A stretch of 64,000 nucleotides of DNA. Source: Salminus brasiliensis. Taxonomy: Eukaryota > Chordata > Actinopteri > Characiformes > Bryconidae. The DNA is taken from positions 29,641,373 through 29,705,372 of the forward strand of contig NC_132883.1 of assembly GCF_030463535.1 (NCBI RefSeq), written 5' to 3'. The notes below the pieces were generated by a model. It saw only the letters and a list, made by a program, of their open reading frames with translations, had not been told where the DNA came from and did not search any database. Of the stretch, positions 21,589 to 32,284 are shown piece after piece; within the stretch, counting starts at the first letter, position 1; every line of letters starts with the position of its first letter. Made by a program: the position numbers and the translations under genes.

Positions 21589-23324
21589 TCCACCGTCCTG
21601 CCCCTCCGCCGCCCGTCACTGCTCCTGATGCGCTGCTGCTGGTTTTCCCTCTCCTGGACATACTGCTCGGAACAATCCCTGGCAAAATGTCCATACTTGC
21701 CACAATTGTAGCATCGATTCACCCATGATTCACCCTGACTCACATTTGGTTGGTTTGGCTGGAAAGCTGGCCTGTTGCCTACAAATCCTCGTCCTCTCCC
21801 TCTGCCTTTGCCTCTGCCTCGTTCTCGACCCCTCCCTTGTCCTCTTCCTCGGCCTCCCCCGCGTGAAGCGTTAGTGGGGAGGGATGCAACTTGCTGTACC
21901 ATCGTCAACATGGCTTGATCCAACGTGTCTGTTCGCTTTTTCTCTTTCTTCTTTGACTGAGCGTTTAGGAGGTTCTCATGATGATGGTCCTCTATGGTGG
22001 CGAGGGGCTGTCTAGCATATCCCACGCAATGCTGCTTGATAGCGTTGGAGAGTTCAGATCTCAAACCCATCAGGAAGCTGTTGCACAGGTGCGCCTCCCA
22101 TGAAGACACATTTTCTGGATTGTTTGCTCTCGCCACAGGAACCTCCAGTCCGCTAAAGTCTGTGTGAACTCTCGTCAAGCGAACCAGATAATCTTGAACA
22201 GTCTCTCCATTTTCCTGCTTACATGCTGCTATCTTTCCCATGTTCACATGCAGGGGAAAGGCAGCTTCCAATTGAGTTCTACAGTCTCTTATCATGGTCC
22301 AATAAGGAGCATTGGGGTCCGGATTGACATTCTCTCCGGGGTTGTAGGTGGAATCGGTCAGGCGTATATCTCCTTCTGGCCAACCTCGATCAACCTTGCA
22401 ATAACTGGAGCCCAATTTTCGGAACAGAATCCAATTTATCTCATTCGAAGTTGGAAGGCATGATATGACAAAGTCCTCAAATTCTCCCCCAAACTTACAT
22501 CTACCTACTTGTCGGGGGTCGGACAGACTAGAGGCAGCTTCTATCAAGTCCTTTTCAATCCAATATCGATGTACTAAGAGGGGACCCTCTGGTTCAGACA
22601 CCTCTACCATAGGGAAAGAGCCACTTAGGGCTTGAACTGCAGTGAAAACTCTCCCTTGGTCAGGTGGACCCTTGAAGGGTGTGCTGAAGTTAGGTTCTCT
22701 TTCTGGATCACGGCTTCTGGTATGGGAGGCCATTATGTGAGTGGGCCAGGTGCCCCTTGGCCAGCAATTAGCTCTCGCTGAGTGTCGGCACAGGGACCCG
22801 GTGTTGGGGGTGGTGCAATGTATGGAGAAGAGGGAGCCGCTGGTTCAGGTGCTGCTTCAGGCTGGTTCTGGTTTTCCGCTGGTGCTGGTCTTCTTGGCAG
22901 GGCGGCATCGAGGTCAGGATCGGCAGCAACTGAGACACACTGAGACATTAGTTTAGTTTTACCCCTTCCCTCTTTTCTCTCTCTGTCTGCCTGCACTCTG
23001 TTTTAACACTTACAAAAGCCAATCGCCCATTAAATACTTGCTTTTTGTTTTGCACAGTGTTTTAATCACCGCTTTTCTTACTCTATCCTTAAACTTATAC
23101 AAATATTTCACACTGAGGCTCCCAGTAGTCGGAAATCCGAAATATTTTATCCACAATGGGACATACATTACACTATCAGTACCATAATCCTGGCTCACCT
23201 GACTAAAGAGAGCCGCAGTGTGAACCTTTGGGTTAAATATAATTCCTAAGCTAACTGGGATCCCATCTTGTTCTCTCACTTGATTTAGCGACTCAGAGTA
23301 ATTTAGCCCCAACAACAACGTCAC
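21531..23324 (-). pseudogene. gag: ERV2 gag (matrix, proline-rich, capsid, nucleocapsid)
   Basis: Three successive open pieces: 23010-23324 (matrix-like, with WIKYFGFPTTGSLS), 22733-22996 (proline and alanine rich) and 21531-22733 (400 residues). The last has the major homology region (ENGETVQDYLVRLTRVHTDF, about residues 170-190), then a striking Arg/Gly repeat (GGGRGRGQGRGRERGRGKGR), and one CCHC zinc knuckle (CYNCGKYGHFARDC, about residue 345). The pieces are separated by single stops, so gag needs only a few changes from an open state. The Arg/Gly-rich stretch beside a single knuckle is uncommon and recalls the GR boxes of spumaviruses. Confidence 0.85.
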
Positions 23325-23798
23325 CTCCCTTTGCCTACTTATTCTATATTAGGTACCCTGTACCTAAAACTATTAGCACTCCTTCCCACGGTCCGGACCT
23401 ATTGCTCTAGTGACACGTCTATCAATAGAGGCCTCGCTATGAGTAGACTACTCTTTCACTCTTGTTACTCTAATACATTTACCACTAGAGGCCTCACTAT
23501 GACCAGGCTAGTCTTTTACTCTTTACACTGTCATGTAACTAAACTTCATCCAGGACAGAGTGCTCAAAGGAAGGTGGAGGGGAATTAAATTTTCGGAAAT
23601 AATTATCCTGTCACTCACCACCACCAATGTTCGTAGATGAGGCTTGGATTGCAAGCGGAGGGACGATCAGTCACACTCACCCCCGCAGTACTTCTCCCTT
23701 GCTCTGTGGGATTTTCCCCTGCTTTTGGGTCCAGCCTCTACCAGAGAGCATCCTCGGTGAGTGTTCACTTCTCTCCCCTCCGCTGCACTCCGTTGCTT

Positions 23799-23816
23799 AT
23801 CCTGTTCGTGATGCCA
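23799..23816 (-). promoter_or_regulatory. ERV2 primer-binding site, tRNA-Ser-like
   Basis: TGGCATCACGAACAGGAT lies three bases inside the 5' LTR. Its complement ends in CCA, as a tRNA 3' end does. From memory it best resembles a serine tRNA (CGA/UGA type) with one or two mismatches; this assignment was not checked against a tRNA set. Confidence 0.65.
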
Positions 23817-23819
23817 AAA

Positions 23820-24384
23820 TGTGGTGGAAATTTTGTGACAGAAGAAACACTAAGTCTCTGAATCAGTATCAAAGTGAGTAACAAATTTGTTGAGAGAAGT
23901 ACAAAGCAAAACCTTAGTTTCTGCCTGTCTGCTCTGAGCTCTGCATGATCTGCAGGAGCTTTTATCATCGCTGGGCTCTTCTCTCACCCGCTCAGCAATG
24001 ACTGACCAGATAGCCTTATAGTGTAAAAAGGCTATACATTTATCTGTTACTTGCATGAGAACCGTCCCAGGAATATGACCCCACTGACCCCATCTGGTCC
24101 CTGTTTATGGGGGGGGGGTCATTCTAAGGTAAGTGCTGACTGCAGATCATTCTGTCCTCCCGTCGGTACTTCTTCTCTCGCCCACTTCTGCTTATCATCT
24201 ATGTCAGGGCGCAGTTGCACCGTGAGAAAGATAAGCAGAGACAGACAATAACAGTGTGAACAGACCCCGGTACAACATAGATGAAGAACATATAACAAGA
24301 GGTGACCGAGGTCCCCTTACATATCACAGAATATGAATCAACAATTTAGTTATTGATTATGAATCATCAATAACTTCCATTACA
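23820..24384 (-). repeat. ERV2 5' LTR
   Basis: 565 bp, partner of 17413-17979. Followed on the plus strand by the target duplication CAAC and then by the interrupted Tc1 repeat. Confidence 0.9.
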
Positions 24385-24431
24385 CAACAAATTTCCTCAT
24401 TGACAAAATTATTCAACCCCTTTGTCACATA

Positions 24432-25165
24432 CAGTGAGGAAAATAAGTATTTGAACACCCTGCGACTTTCTCCCACTTGGAGGGAAATCACAATGTATAA
24501 TTTTTTTTTATATATAACTTATTTGTGTGTTACTGCTGCAAATACGTATTTGAACACCTGCCAATCAGCAAAAATTCTGGCCCTCAAAGACCTTAGTCCG
24601 CCTCTAAAAAGTCCACATCCACTCCACTTATTATTCTAAATTAGAAGCACCTGTTTGAGTTCGTTAGCTGCATACAGACACCTGTCCACCCCACACAATC
24701 AGTAAGACTCCAACTACTAACATGGCTAAGACCAAAGAGCTGTCCAAAGACACCAGAGACAAAATTATAGACCTTGACACAAGGCTGGAAAGGGTTTTAC
24801 TGTTGCAGGTCAAGGGAATCTCCACAGTGTGGAAGGTACCATGAATTCAGTTAACTACCAGAAGATGATTTCTTGAGTGGAAATGTCACACCGTCAGTAA
24901 CAAATCTGAAGCCTGGGAGATGTTGGACCTTTCAACAGGACAATGATAAACAAGTGCACCTCCTATTCTACAATAGCTTGGATGCAGAAGAAGAGCTGGA
25001 AGATTCTGGATTGGCCATGAATGTCAATGAACTGGAGGCCTTTTCCCCAGGACATATGGGCTAAGATACCTGTAGATCGCTGCAAGATAGTTGTCAAGCT
25101 ATGTTCCCAACTAAAGAACAGTATTACTGCCAAAGGAATTTTTACAAAGTACTAATGATGTATGT
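24432..25165 (+). pseudogene. Tc1-like transposase relics
   Basis: Starts with another Tc1-type terminus (CAGTGAGGAAAATAAGTATT), then the beginning of a Tc1 transposase (MAKTKELSKDTRDKI, 24721) that soon decays, and further on the C-terminal part (WTFQQDNDK, WKILDWP, about 24920-25060) in shifting frames. The middle is deleted. It mixes a second Tc1-type end with the interior of the axis element. Confidence 0.7.
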
Positions 25166-25349
25166 GACAAAGGGGTTGAATAATTTTGTCAATGAGGAAA
25201 TTTGTTGGTATGTTAGAAAAAATATTGTTGTAATTGGTATATTATACAGGTCCTTATTTGATCTGATTGTGAACAAGATAAAAATTAAATGTCTTGTCAA
25301 ACTTGCTAAAACCTTACTGCAAGGGGTTGAATAATTTTAAACACAACTG

Positions 25350-25849
25350 TATATATGGCATTTCCAGTACATATATTTCTCAAATAGAAATAGATGACAC
25401 ACTATTTCACTGATGACTTCCAGTAATGCACACACATCTGATCACAATCTGATAACCAATTTCACAGTTAGAGTAAACACTGTCAAGCTGACACATTATA
25501 GAAAAATATCTAACAACAAAAGATTACAGCATGTTTGTCATTTCTATAGTTCTAAAATAGTTCTAATAGTATGTTTAACTAAATTTTACACCAACCCCCA
25601 GACACACATGCAAGATCAGGAGTACACACACAGGCAGAGTAGGTGATCTTACAATAGGATGCATACTCACCATATACTTACTAAAAGAATATCAACATGT
25701 TTGCCATTCAAAGTCATCAAATTAGTTTCTATTTAAGAGTGTACACATACAAAGAAACACACAAAGGCCCAGGTGCTTAAACTCACCATGTTGGCATCTA
25801 ATATACACATGCATGCAAGGACATAATCATATTGATTATTGCAGGAATG

Positions 25850-25880
<31 letters not shown>

Positions 25881-27049
25881 TGTATGGACATTTAGAATAT
25901 TAACAGGTGTGGCATTCAATGTCATCACATCAATAATTACTCACCATTTATTTGATTCATAAGTAAAACAAAAAAACTGAATTATAAGTTAAATATAACA
26001 CATAATATTCAATAGCACCAATATATTCAAACCACACCCAATACAAATACAAGATACACTATATGGACAAAGTATTCAGACACCTGCTTATTCATTGTTT
26101 TTTTCTAAAATGTATTCTGAAAAAGTATTAAAAACAGGTAGAGTAACTGTAACTGTTGCTAGACTTTGACTCCATCCAGTTACAGAAGCGTTGCTAATTC
26201 TGGATGTTGGATGATCACCAACACCTATATTTTAAATGTCACTCTACAAATTTATACAACATCCTGCATTTAAAAAAATTAATTAAAGCCCAAGAGAATG
26301 ACCGTTCAATACATTATGCTCATTCTGTGACCTATTCTATTTTAAAATGATGTTGACAGATCAAACCTAAGTGCTGAGAGTCTTTAGATTCTGTTTGTTC
26401 AAATAGTTATTAACATTCTTTATGGTGGACAATAACTAATATAGAATGAACAAAATTACTCAGAAAGATTGAAATTTACGTTAATCATAGAGAGCCAGAC
26501 CTAATGTGTTATGGCATGTATTATACAGCATGTATTATACAGGCAATGACTGTGTATTAAAAGTATAAAGTAGTTTGTTTTTTCATTATTCCATCTCATT
26601 ATTATAAAAAAATATCCAGGAACATGCTACCATTAATATACATGGTTTAGCCCAAAAGGTGAACTATAAAAAAGGATCTTCCTTCTATATATTGAAAATG
26701 TAAAGTTAGACATTTGGGGGTAAGAAAAAAGGCCCCGGAGAATATTATTGGCTTGGATCTTTTTTTTTTTTTTTTTTCACCAGAATTTTACTGACTAGCT
26801 AGCATTCACATTACATGCCAGCTGTCATGACTGTTTGCGAGAATCATGCAATATTTAGACAATTTGCTAGAAATGAGTTTCAGTTTTGTGTAATACACAA
26901 AACATTCAAATTTGTAAATGTATGGCTTTCATGGCACATTTCATGTACTGCTTTCAGTCTGATGAGAGAATTTTTTTTTTTATTACATAAACTATTACCT
27001 ATATCTGCTTTTTTAATTGTACTACAAGACTTGAACAAATGAATCACAC
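25350..27049. other. Inner right arm of the palindrome, no gene recognised
   Basis: Mirror image of 15563-17264, including the (AC)n tract at 25852-25875 and poly-T at 26760. Microsatellite lengths differ slightly between the arms. Confidence 0.5.
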
Positions 27050-29691
27050 AGAAATGGTGTATATGGAGATTGGTTGCTTCATTTGTTGTCTTTGTGGCTG
27101 GTTACTGAACTGTTCTACTCTGCCCACTGAGTACTGGTGGGAGAAGCTGTTGTTACCACTGTCAAATATTTTTCCAATCTGTGGATGGACTGTGTTTCTT
27201 ACACCACTGGTGTGTCCGACTGCAAATATTACCCATCCATGATAGCACTGCCAGGTAAAAAACAGTATACAGTTTGACCACCAATGTCAGATGTTTTTAG
27301 ATTGAATTAGACAGTGCAGTGAAGTTCAGCAACTAGTTCACCACTGTCTCTTAAGTTTTCTTGCATGTTTGCCGTGCCCTGGCTATTGTCTCTGTAATCC
27401 TGGGATTCTGGGGAGCTGTGCTTGCTTTAATTGGAATGAAATATACTAAGATTGGAGGTTCTGAACTTGCCAATGCCAGGGTAACTTTTGCAGCTGCCCT
27501 GACCTATATGGCATTAGGTATGATGCCTTCAAACTTCATTCTTGTTCAATTCATAGTAAAATAATTCCAGAAATGATGCAATGCTTTTTGTGCCACAGGG
27601 TTCAGTGGTATGATACTGTACTCCTGGTGGAGCATAAAACACAGGTGCAATATGTGGATCCAAACTACAAGCCACAGAAGTAAGCTATTTTTAGATGTGG
27701 TGAACATGCTTTCACACAGAAATTTACATTTTTACTTTTCTTGAAATAAATGTAAAGCCGATTGAAAAGTGATGTTCAAGACATATACTAATGCCATTAA
27801 AACATAATTGCATTTACTTTGATTTCCCCTCATTTTATATATATACGTTTAAAACACCCACACTTACGCTTTAGCAGGCTTATCATTAATAAACACCCTT
27901 GAACCTGAAACTGCTCATCAGTTATTGATAGTTGTTAAATAATCTATTAAATCTAATCTGGGCCTGATTGTGATTGTTTGACCAAAAATCTAATGCAGTC
28001 AATAAGCAAAGAATTTTCTTTTTAGTTTTTCTGTATTTTTTATTTTATTTTTTTATGTGATCTACTTGTTTAGAAACCACATAAGCAGGTCTATTCAGAA
28101 TTGCATAAGAACTGAAGGTTTGAGGTAAATGTTGATGTTTTAAGCATGTAGTTTGTCTGCGGGTGAACTATTAACTACAAGTTTATAAGCGTATTATTAT
28201 TATTATTTCCTATACAGTGGCATGTACATGTTTGAGTTCACCTGATTAATGTCTGTGCACAGTGATGAAAGTTAAACAAATTGTAATTTCTTTATTTAAG
28301 CTTTAGATTAGTTTTAATTTTAGATTAGTTTTAATTTTACCATTTCTAAAAGGTAAAAGGGCCTGATACAAAAGTTTGGACACCTTGCATGGTCTATACA
28401 TATAAAATTGTACAATAACATTCTTTAAAATGTTGAAAAGACTTTTATCTGTAAATTATGCTTTTTGAAGATCAGTTGTTACTGTGAACAATTCACAGTA
28501 AACAACAATATTTTGACCAGGGGGTGCCCATACATTTACATGCTACTCCATATTTCCAAGAGTTTATTCTCAGAATAGTAAAATGAAATTTCTGAAAGGT
28601 AAAGTTTATAATTGTATACATTTTTTATGCCGATATTTAGAAATTAAAGATAAAAGGGCCTGATACAAAAGTTTGGACACCTTGCATGGTCTATACTTAG
28701 TAACACCTTCAAAGATTCCTTTGTAAAAAATGGTAAAACTTTTTTCATGGTGCTATTTTTTTTTCACTTTATATTTGTACAAAACAAAAATTGTACAATA
28801 ACATTCCTTAAAATGTTGAAAAGACTTTTATTTGTAAATTATGCTTTTTGAAGATCAGTTGTTACTGTGAACAATTCACAGTAAACAACAATATTTTGAC
28901 TAGGGGTGCCCATACATTTACACGCTACTCCATATTTCCAATAGTTTATTCTTAGAATAGTAAAGTCTATAATTGTATAAATTTTTATGCTGATATTAGC
29001 TTGATAAAATTGAATTTTAATGTAAAAACATCTTATTGAGTTCCAATGACACATCTTCTAGATCGGTCACTTTTTTCCAGTGCAGCATGTAACTTTTCAA
29101 GTGTTAGTCATAGGCATACTACAGCTACATCCACAATTCAACATTTCAGAAGAGTTAACTTCACAAAGTGCTTTGGCATTTTAACTATGATGTCAATACA
29201 ATGTTTTAAGAACCAAAAAGTAGAAACTGTTGCCAAAACATCAAACTTTGTAAACACTGGATCCTCCATTCAATGCTTTGTCTAGCTTGAATCCTTTTAC
29301 ATTTGTCATTTAGGAATGCATAAAAACCTAAATGTATGTTTGCTCACTAAAACACAGTAAAATAACAGGTTGTTTTTGTTGGTAGTTATAAAGTTATGAA
29401 GTAATTAAGGTTTGGGAGAGAGAGAATTTGCCCAAATCTCCTTTCCTTCCTACACGTTTCTCTCTCAACTTTTTTGTTTTGTATCATGACATTTTTGCCT
29501 ATCATCATTACCTCATCTCCTCTCCGTTCTTAAAAGCACTGCACATGGAGTGGTGAGGGCTGCAGATTTTGTTCATTCTTCAGATTTGAAATAGGTGCAG
29601 CAGTGTTCATAGGCTGGGGAGGGTCATCTCTGATTATAGCTGGAAGTGCTGTTATGTGTTACTTCTCTGGAAAAGAGGGACTCCACTCCAG
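27050..29691 (+). pseudogene. cldn10: Claudin-10-like pseudogene, right arm (exons 1-4)
   Basis: Exons: about 27050-27254, 27356-27517 (162 bp), 27599-27679 and 29584-29691 (108 bp), all with GT-AG junctions and compatible phases (exon 2 to 3 gives ALG-FSGMILYSW). Features: MEIGCFICCLCGWLL (first membrane segment), the LW-C-C loop signature, VCRALAIVSVILGFWGAVLALIGMKYTKIGG, YVDPNYKPQK before segment four, and FEIGAAVFIGW. The same single-base shifts in exons 1 and 3 occur as in the left arm, so they predate or were copied with the inversion. The last exon is replaced by Maverick DNA. Claudin proteins build tight junctions; this copy cannot. Confidence 0.78.
28345..29015. repeat. Tandem pair of intron repeats (right arm)
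   Basis: Two copies of the unit with GGGCCTGATACAAAAGTTTG and ATGGGCACCC blocks lie next to each other. This is the empty-site counterpart of the left-arm insertion at 8563-13973. At the junction the right arm reads TTTCTAAATATCGGC, nine bases shorter than the left-arm flank. Confidence 0.65.
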
Positions 29692-29806
29692 GTAAGCCCT
29701 GTGCAATATTTGAATAATGAATGTACAATATCCACAGGCAACAAGATGTAGCAGGTCATAATGATGACAAAATGCTATTGATGACCTGTGACAAAAAGGA
29801 TCCACA

Positions 29807-30872
29807 ATATCACTTTGCAATCCGAATATCTAAATTTAATATAAGTATACATACAACCAAAATGTCTTTTGAAAGTATGCCATTCATCGCGTTGCAAGGA
29901 AAAAAGTTCAGAGGCATCCGTAAAACTTGATGTCGGCCCGCTGTACAACACAACTCACAACAAAATAGAACCCGAAATAATAGCCGTTAGACAAACGCCA
30001 CGCATAAATCGTTTCTGTGTCTTTCAAGCACATTTTTGTTCTTGCTAAGATCGGCCGTATTTTTTTGGGTGCATCTGTGACAGAAGCCATGATTATTACG
30101 GCTATCTTCTAACCCTAACCGCCGCACAAACACTGACCCTTTAAATCCTTCGGCCTACATGGCCTCTCTGATTTGCTCGATCGTATGTATCTCGGTCACC
30201 TGATTGGGCGCCTTTTTAAATGATGTCATTACACCGAATCATTGCGTGTAATATGTGATTGACTCATAAATAAAAGTCTATAGATCTCTGATCAACTCTC
30301 TCTCCGTCTCTCTCACGTGGCACAGGATGGGTGTGGCAATGGGTAACAGATGTCCGAAGGGATATCTATATTTTGCTGAATCAGGGTCTAGGTTCTTTCT
30401 GACCTTTTGACCCCGGCTACGCTTCCCTTGTTTACACACACACACACACACACACATACACATGGGCACAGGGGTGGGGTGGGGTGGTGTGTTGTGGTTG
30501 GGGGGGGGGGGGGGGGGGTTTGAGTAACAGATGTTGAAAGGGACCTGTCAGATAAGTTTGATGAATCAGGGTCTGACTGAAGGTCTGGGGACTAGGATAG
30601 GAACAGCATTGGTATGTGAGAATGGATAACAGACCTGTCAAATAAGTTTGATGAAAAGTGCCCAGCTATCCGATTGGACGGCAACACAATAGGCGGGACT
30701 TCCGGAAGGAGGGATATCCAGAAGGCGGGACTTCCGGTGAAAATGCACGCTTTTGATTGGTCGAGGGAGGGATATGCAGGGGGCGTGGCTTGATGACGTG
30801 GCACGATCTGATTGGCCGAGACGACCTGTCAAACGACCTGTTTGATGAAAAGTGCCTCCTATATCTCTCTCT
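29807..30872 (-). repeat. Right Maverick-type terminal inverted repeat of the palindrome
   Basis: Inverse of 6315-7385. Contains the gene-1 fragment on the minus strand starting at 30090 (MASVTDAPKKI). That fragment has a small internal deletion relative to the left arm near 29950, so the two arms are no longer identical. Confidence 0.85.
29908..30090 (-). pseudogene. Maverick gene 1 N-terminal fragment in the right TIR
   Basis: The same start as 7091 on the left, but a deletion of about 11 bases after GFYF shifts the frame and ends the open part at 60 residues. Otherwise identical over the first 40 codons or so. Confidence 0.65.
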
Positions 30873-30878
30873 CGTGGT
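30873..30878. repeat. Target-site duplication (right), CGTGGT
   Basis: Pairs with 6309-6314 around the palindromic element. Confidence 0.85.
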
Positions 30879-31076
30879 CAGGATCTGATGTGAGCTTCTT
30901 TAGTTTACAACAGGAGAGGGTAGGCTAACACTGCTAACAAAAACTAGACCTAGACTGTCACCAAACTCATCTCTGGAGACACGCCTCCAAAACGCTCAGC
31001 CAGTCTCTCAGCCAGTCTCTCAGAGCTCCTCCATCTGATCTTTGTTAGTTTGGTAAATGTGTGTTTTGTCTTGTAG

Positions 31077-31140
31077 AAAAACGCAGTGATGCCGAGGTAT
31101 TGTGACGCTCCTTTGATGCACATGGAGAGAGCTGCAACAA
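31077..31140 (+). CDS. DUF4743 (Nudix-related) gene, next exon
   Basis: A 64-bp exon between TTGTAG and GTAAGA encodes KNAVMPRYCDAPLMHMERAAT. The MERAA motif directly follows the GWRDE block in DUF4743 proteins, and the phase (0 in, 1 out) fits the exon at 5958-6192. This ties the two exons into one plus-strand gene whose intron contains the palindromic element. The exons encoding the Nudix box would lie beyond Maverick copy A and are not found in the window. Confidence 0.65.
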
Positions 31141-31340
31141 GTAAGAGTTTATCACACACACACACACACACATACACATACACTAGCAGGGTTTCCATTC
31201 CATTTTTAAATACCATTTAATTTAATCATTTTTAAATACCAGTACCATGTTTAAATAGCATGTCTGATCAGTTGTTTCTATTATTGTGTCCAGCTCTGAG
31301 ACACAAAGGCCTGAGTAAGAAAATCTAGAACATATGTTTG

Positions 31341-31634
31341 AGAGAGATATAGGGGACACTTTTCATCAAACTAGTTTTGCCAGGTCATCTCAACCAATCA
31401 GATAGTGCCACGTCATCAAGCCACTCCCCCACATGTCCCTCCCTCGACCAATCAAAAGTGTGCATTTTCACCGGAAGTCCTGCCTTCCGGATATCCCTCC
31501 TTCTGGAAGTCCCGCCTAGTGTATTGCCATCCAATCGGATGGCTGGGGCACTTTTCATCAGACTTATTTGACAGGTCCCTTCCGACATCTGTTATCTATT
31601 CTCACATACCAACGCTGTGCCACGTGTACCTGCA

Positions 31635-31684
<50 letters not shown>

Positions 31685-32284
31685 CATTGTATGTAATGGG
31701 AAGCCTAGCCGGGGTCAAAAGGTCCTGATCCAGCAAAATATAGATGTCCCTTCCGACATCTGTTACTCATTTTCTCCCCCCAAAACTGTGCCATATGTAT
31801 TTGTGTGTGTGTGTGTGTGTGTGTGAGAGTGTAAACAAGGATCTTGTTTCATGTTGTGTGTGTGTGTGTGTGTGTGAACAGTGTATGTAATGGGAAGCCT
31901 AGTAGGTGTCAAAAGGTCTGAACCTAGACCCCACTCCCACAATGAGACCCTGATCCAGCAAAATGTTTTTACAGGTCCCTTCGGACATCTGTTACCCATT
32001 CTCACACCCCACCCACCCTTGTGCCACGTGAGAGAGAGAGAGAGACTTGATCAGAGATTTTTAGACTTTTATTTACAATTCAATCACGTATTACACGCAG
32101 TGATTCGGTAACATCTTTTAAAAAAGGCGACCAATAAGGTGACAGAGATACATACGATCGAGCAAATCAGAGTATGCAGCGTCATAAGTCTCCCCCCATT
32201 CATTCAACAGACCCTGTAGGCCGATGGATTTAAAGGGTCAGTGTTTGTGCGGCGTTTAGGGTTAGAAGAAATACCCTAATAATC
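31341..32284 (+). repeat. Left TIR of Maverick A with iterated subterminal repeats
   Basis: Three successive units share CAGCAAAATATAGATGTCCC or CAGGTCCCTTCCGACATCTG, then TTCTCACA, a CCACGTG or CCATATG box, a (GT)n run, and GGGAAGCCTAGC with GGTCAAAAGGTC. The units are about 150-200 bp long. The block from 32090 to the ATG at 32285 is the most conserved part between TIR copies. Such arrays may bind the element's own proteins, but nothing shows this directly. Confidence 0.75.

Larger units (their letters stand above)
17413..24384 (-). mobile_element. Endogenous retrovirus 2 (ERV2), gag-pro-pol-env with two LTRs
   Basis: LTRs at 23820-24384 (5') and 17413-17979 (3') begin TGTAATGG and end CCACCACA on the minus strand. 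They differ at roughly a dozen positions by eye, one cluster being near 17600/24002. The provirus is flanked by CAAC (17409-17412 and 24385-24388). A primer-binding site follows the 5' LTR and a polypurine tract precedes the 3' LTR. The integrase C-terminus has the GPY/F-type layout (WTGPHQVLLVTHTALEVEG) seen in gamma/epsilon retroviruses, and the 4-bp duplication fits. The RT palm and most of RNase H are deleted and env has stops, so it is defective. Confidence 0.92.
17265..25349. mobile_element. Tc1-like element at the palindrome axis (split by ERV2)
   Basis: Long terminal repeats start CAGTTGTGTTTAAAATTATT (17265) and end with its complement at 25349, flanked by TA. The repeats pair for about 190 bp once the retrovirus is removed (17265-17412 plus 24389-24432 against about 25165-25349). 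Without ERV2 the element is about 1.1 kb. The interior holds pieces of Tc1 transposase, so it is defective. Confidence 0.8.
6315..30872. mobile_element. Palindromic Maverick-ended element carrying inverted claudin-10-like copies
   Basis: The two halves are reverse complements over about 5.5 kb each (6315-17264 without the insertion at 8563-13973, versus 25350-30872). Each half starts with a roughly 1.07-kb Maverick terminal repeat containing the first part of a Maverick gene, followed by non-Maverick DNA with claudin-10-like exons. Both ends begin with AGAGAGAGATATAGGAGG and the unit is flanked by CGTGGT. Later insertions are a Tc1-like element on the symmetry axis, an endogenous retrovirus inside the Tc1, and a TIR element with a SAMD3-like gene in the left arm. 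Without these the element would be about 11 kb. It carries no integrase, polymerase or capsid gene, so movement would need enzymes in trans. Confidence 0.85.

Noticed and set aside
6315..30872. The palindrome as a plain assembly artefact
   Set aside because: The arms differ by independent insertions and small indels, and the flanks carry a matching 6-bp duplication. Long-read confirmation would still be decisive.
6315..30872. Repeat-spacer pattern of a CRISPR-like array in the TIRs
   Set aside because: The repeats are degenerate, unequal in length and contain microsatellites; the context is eukaryotic.
31617..31826. Frames rich in CVCVCV near the Maverick TIR
   Set aside because: They are translations of (GT)n microsatellites.
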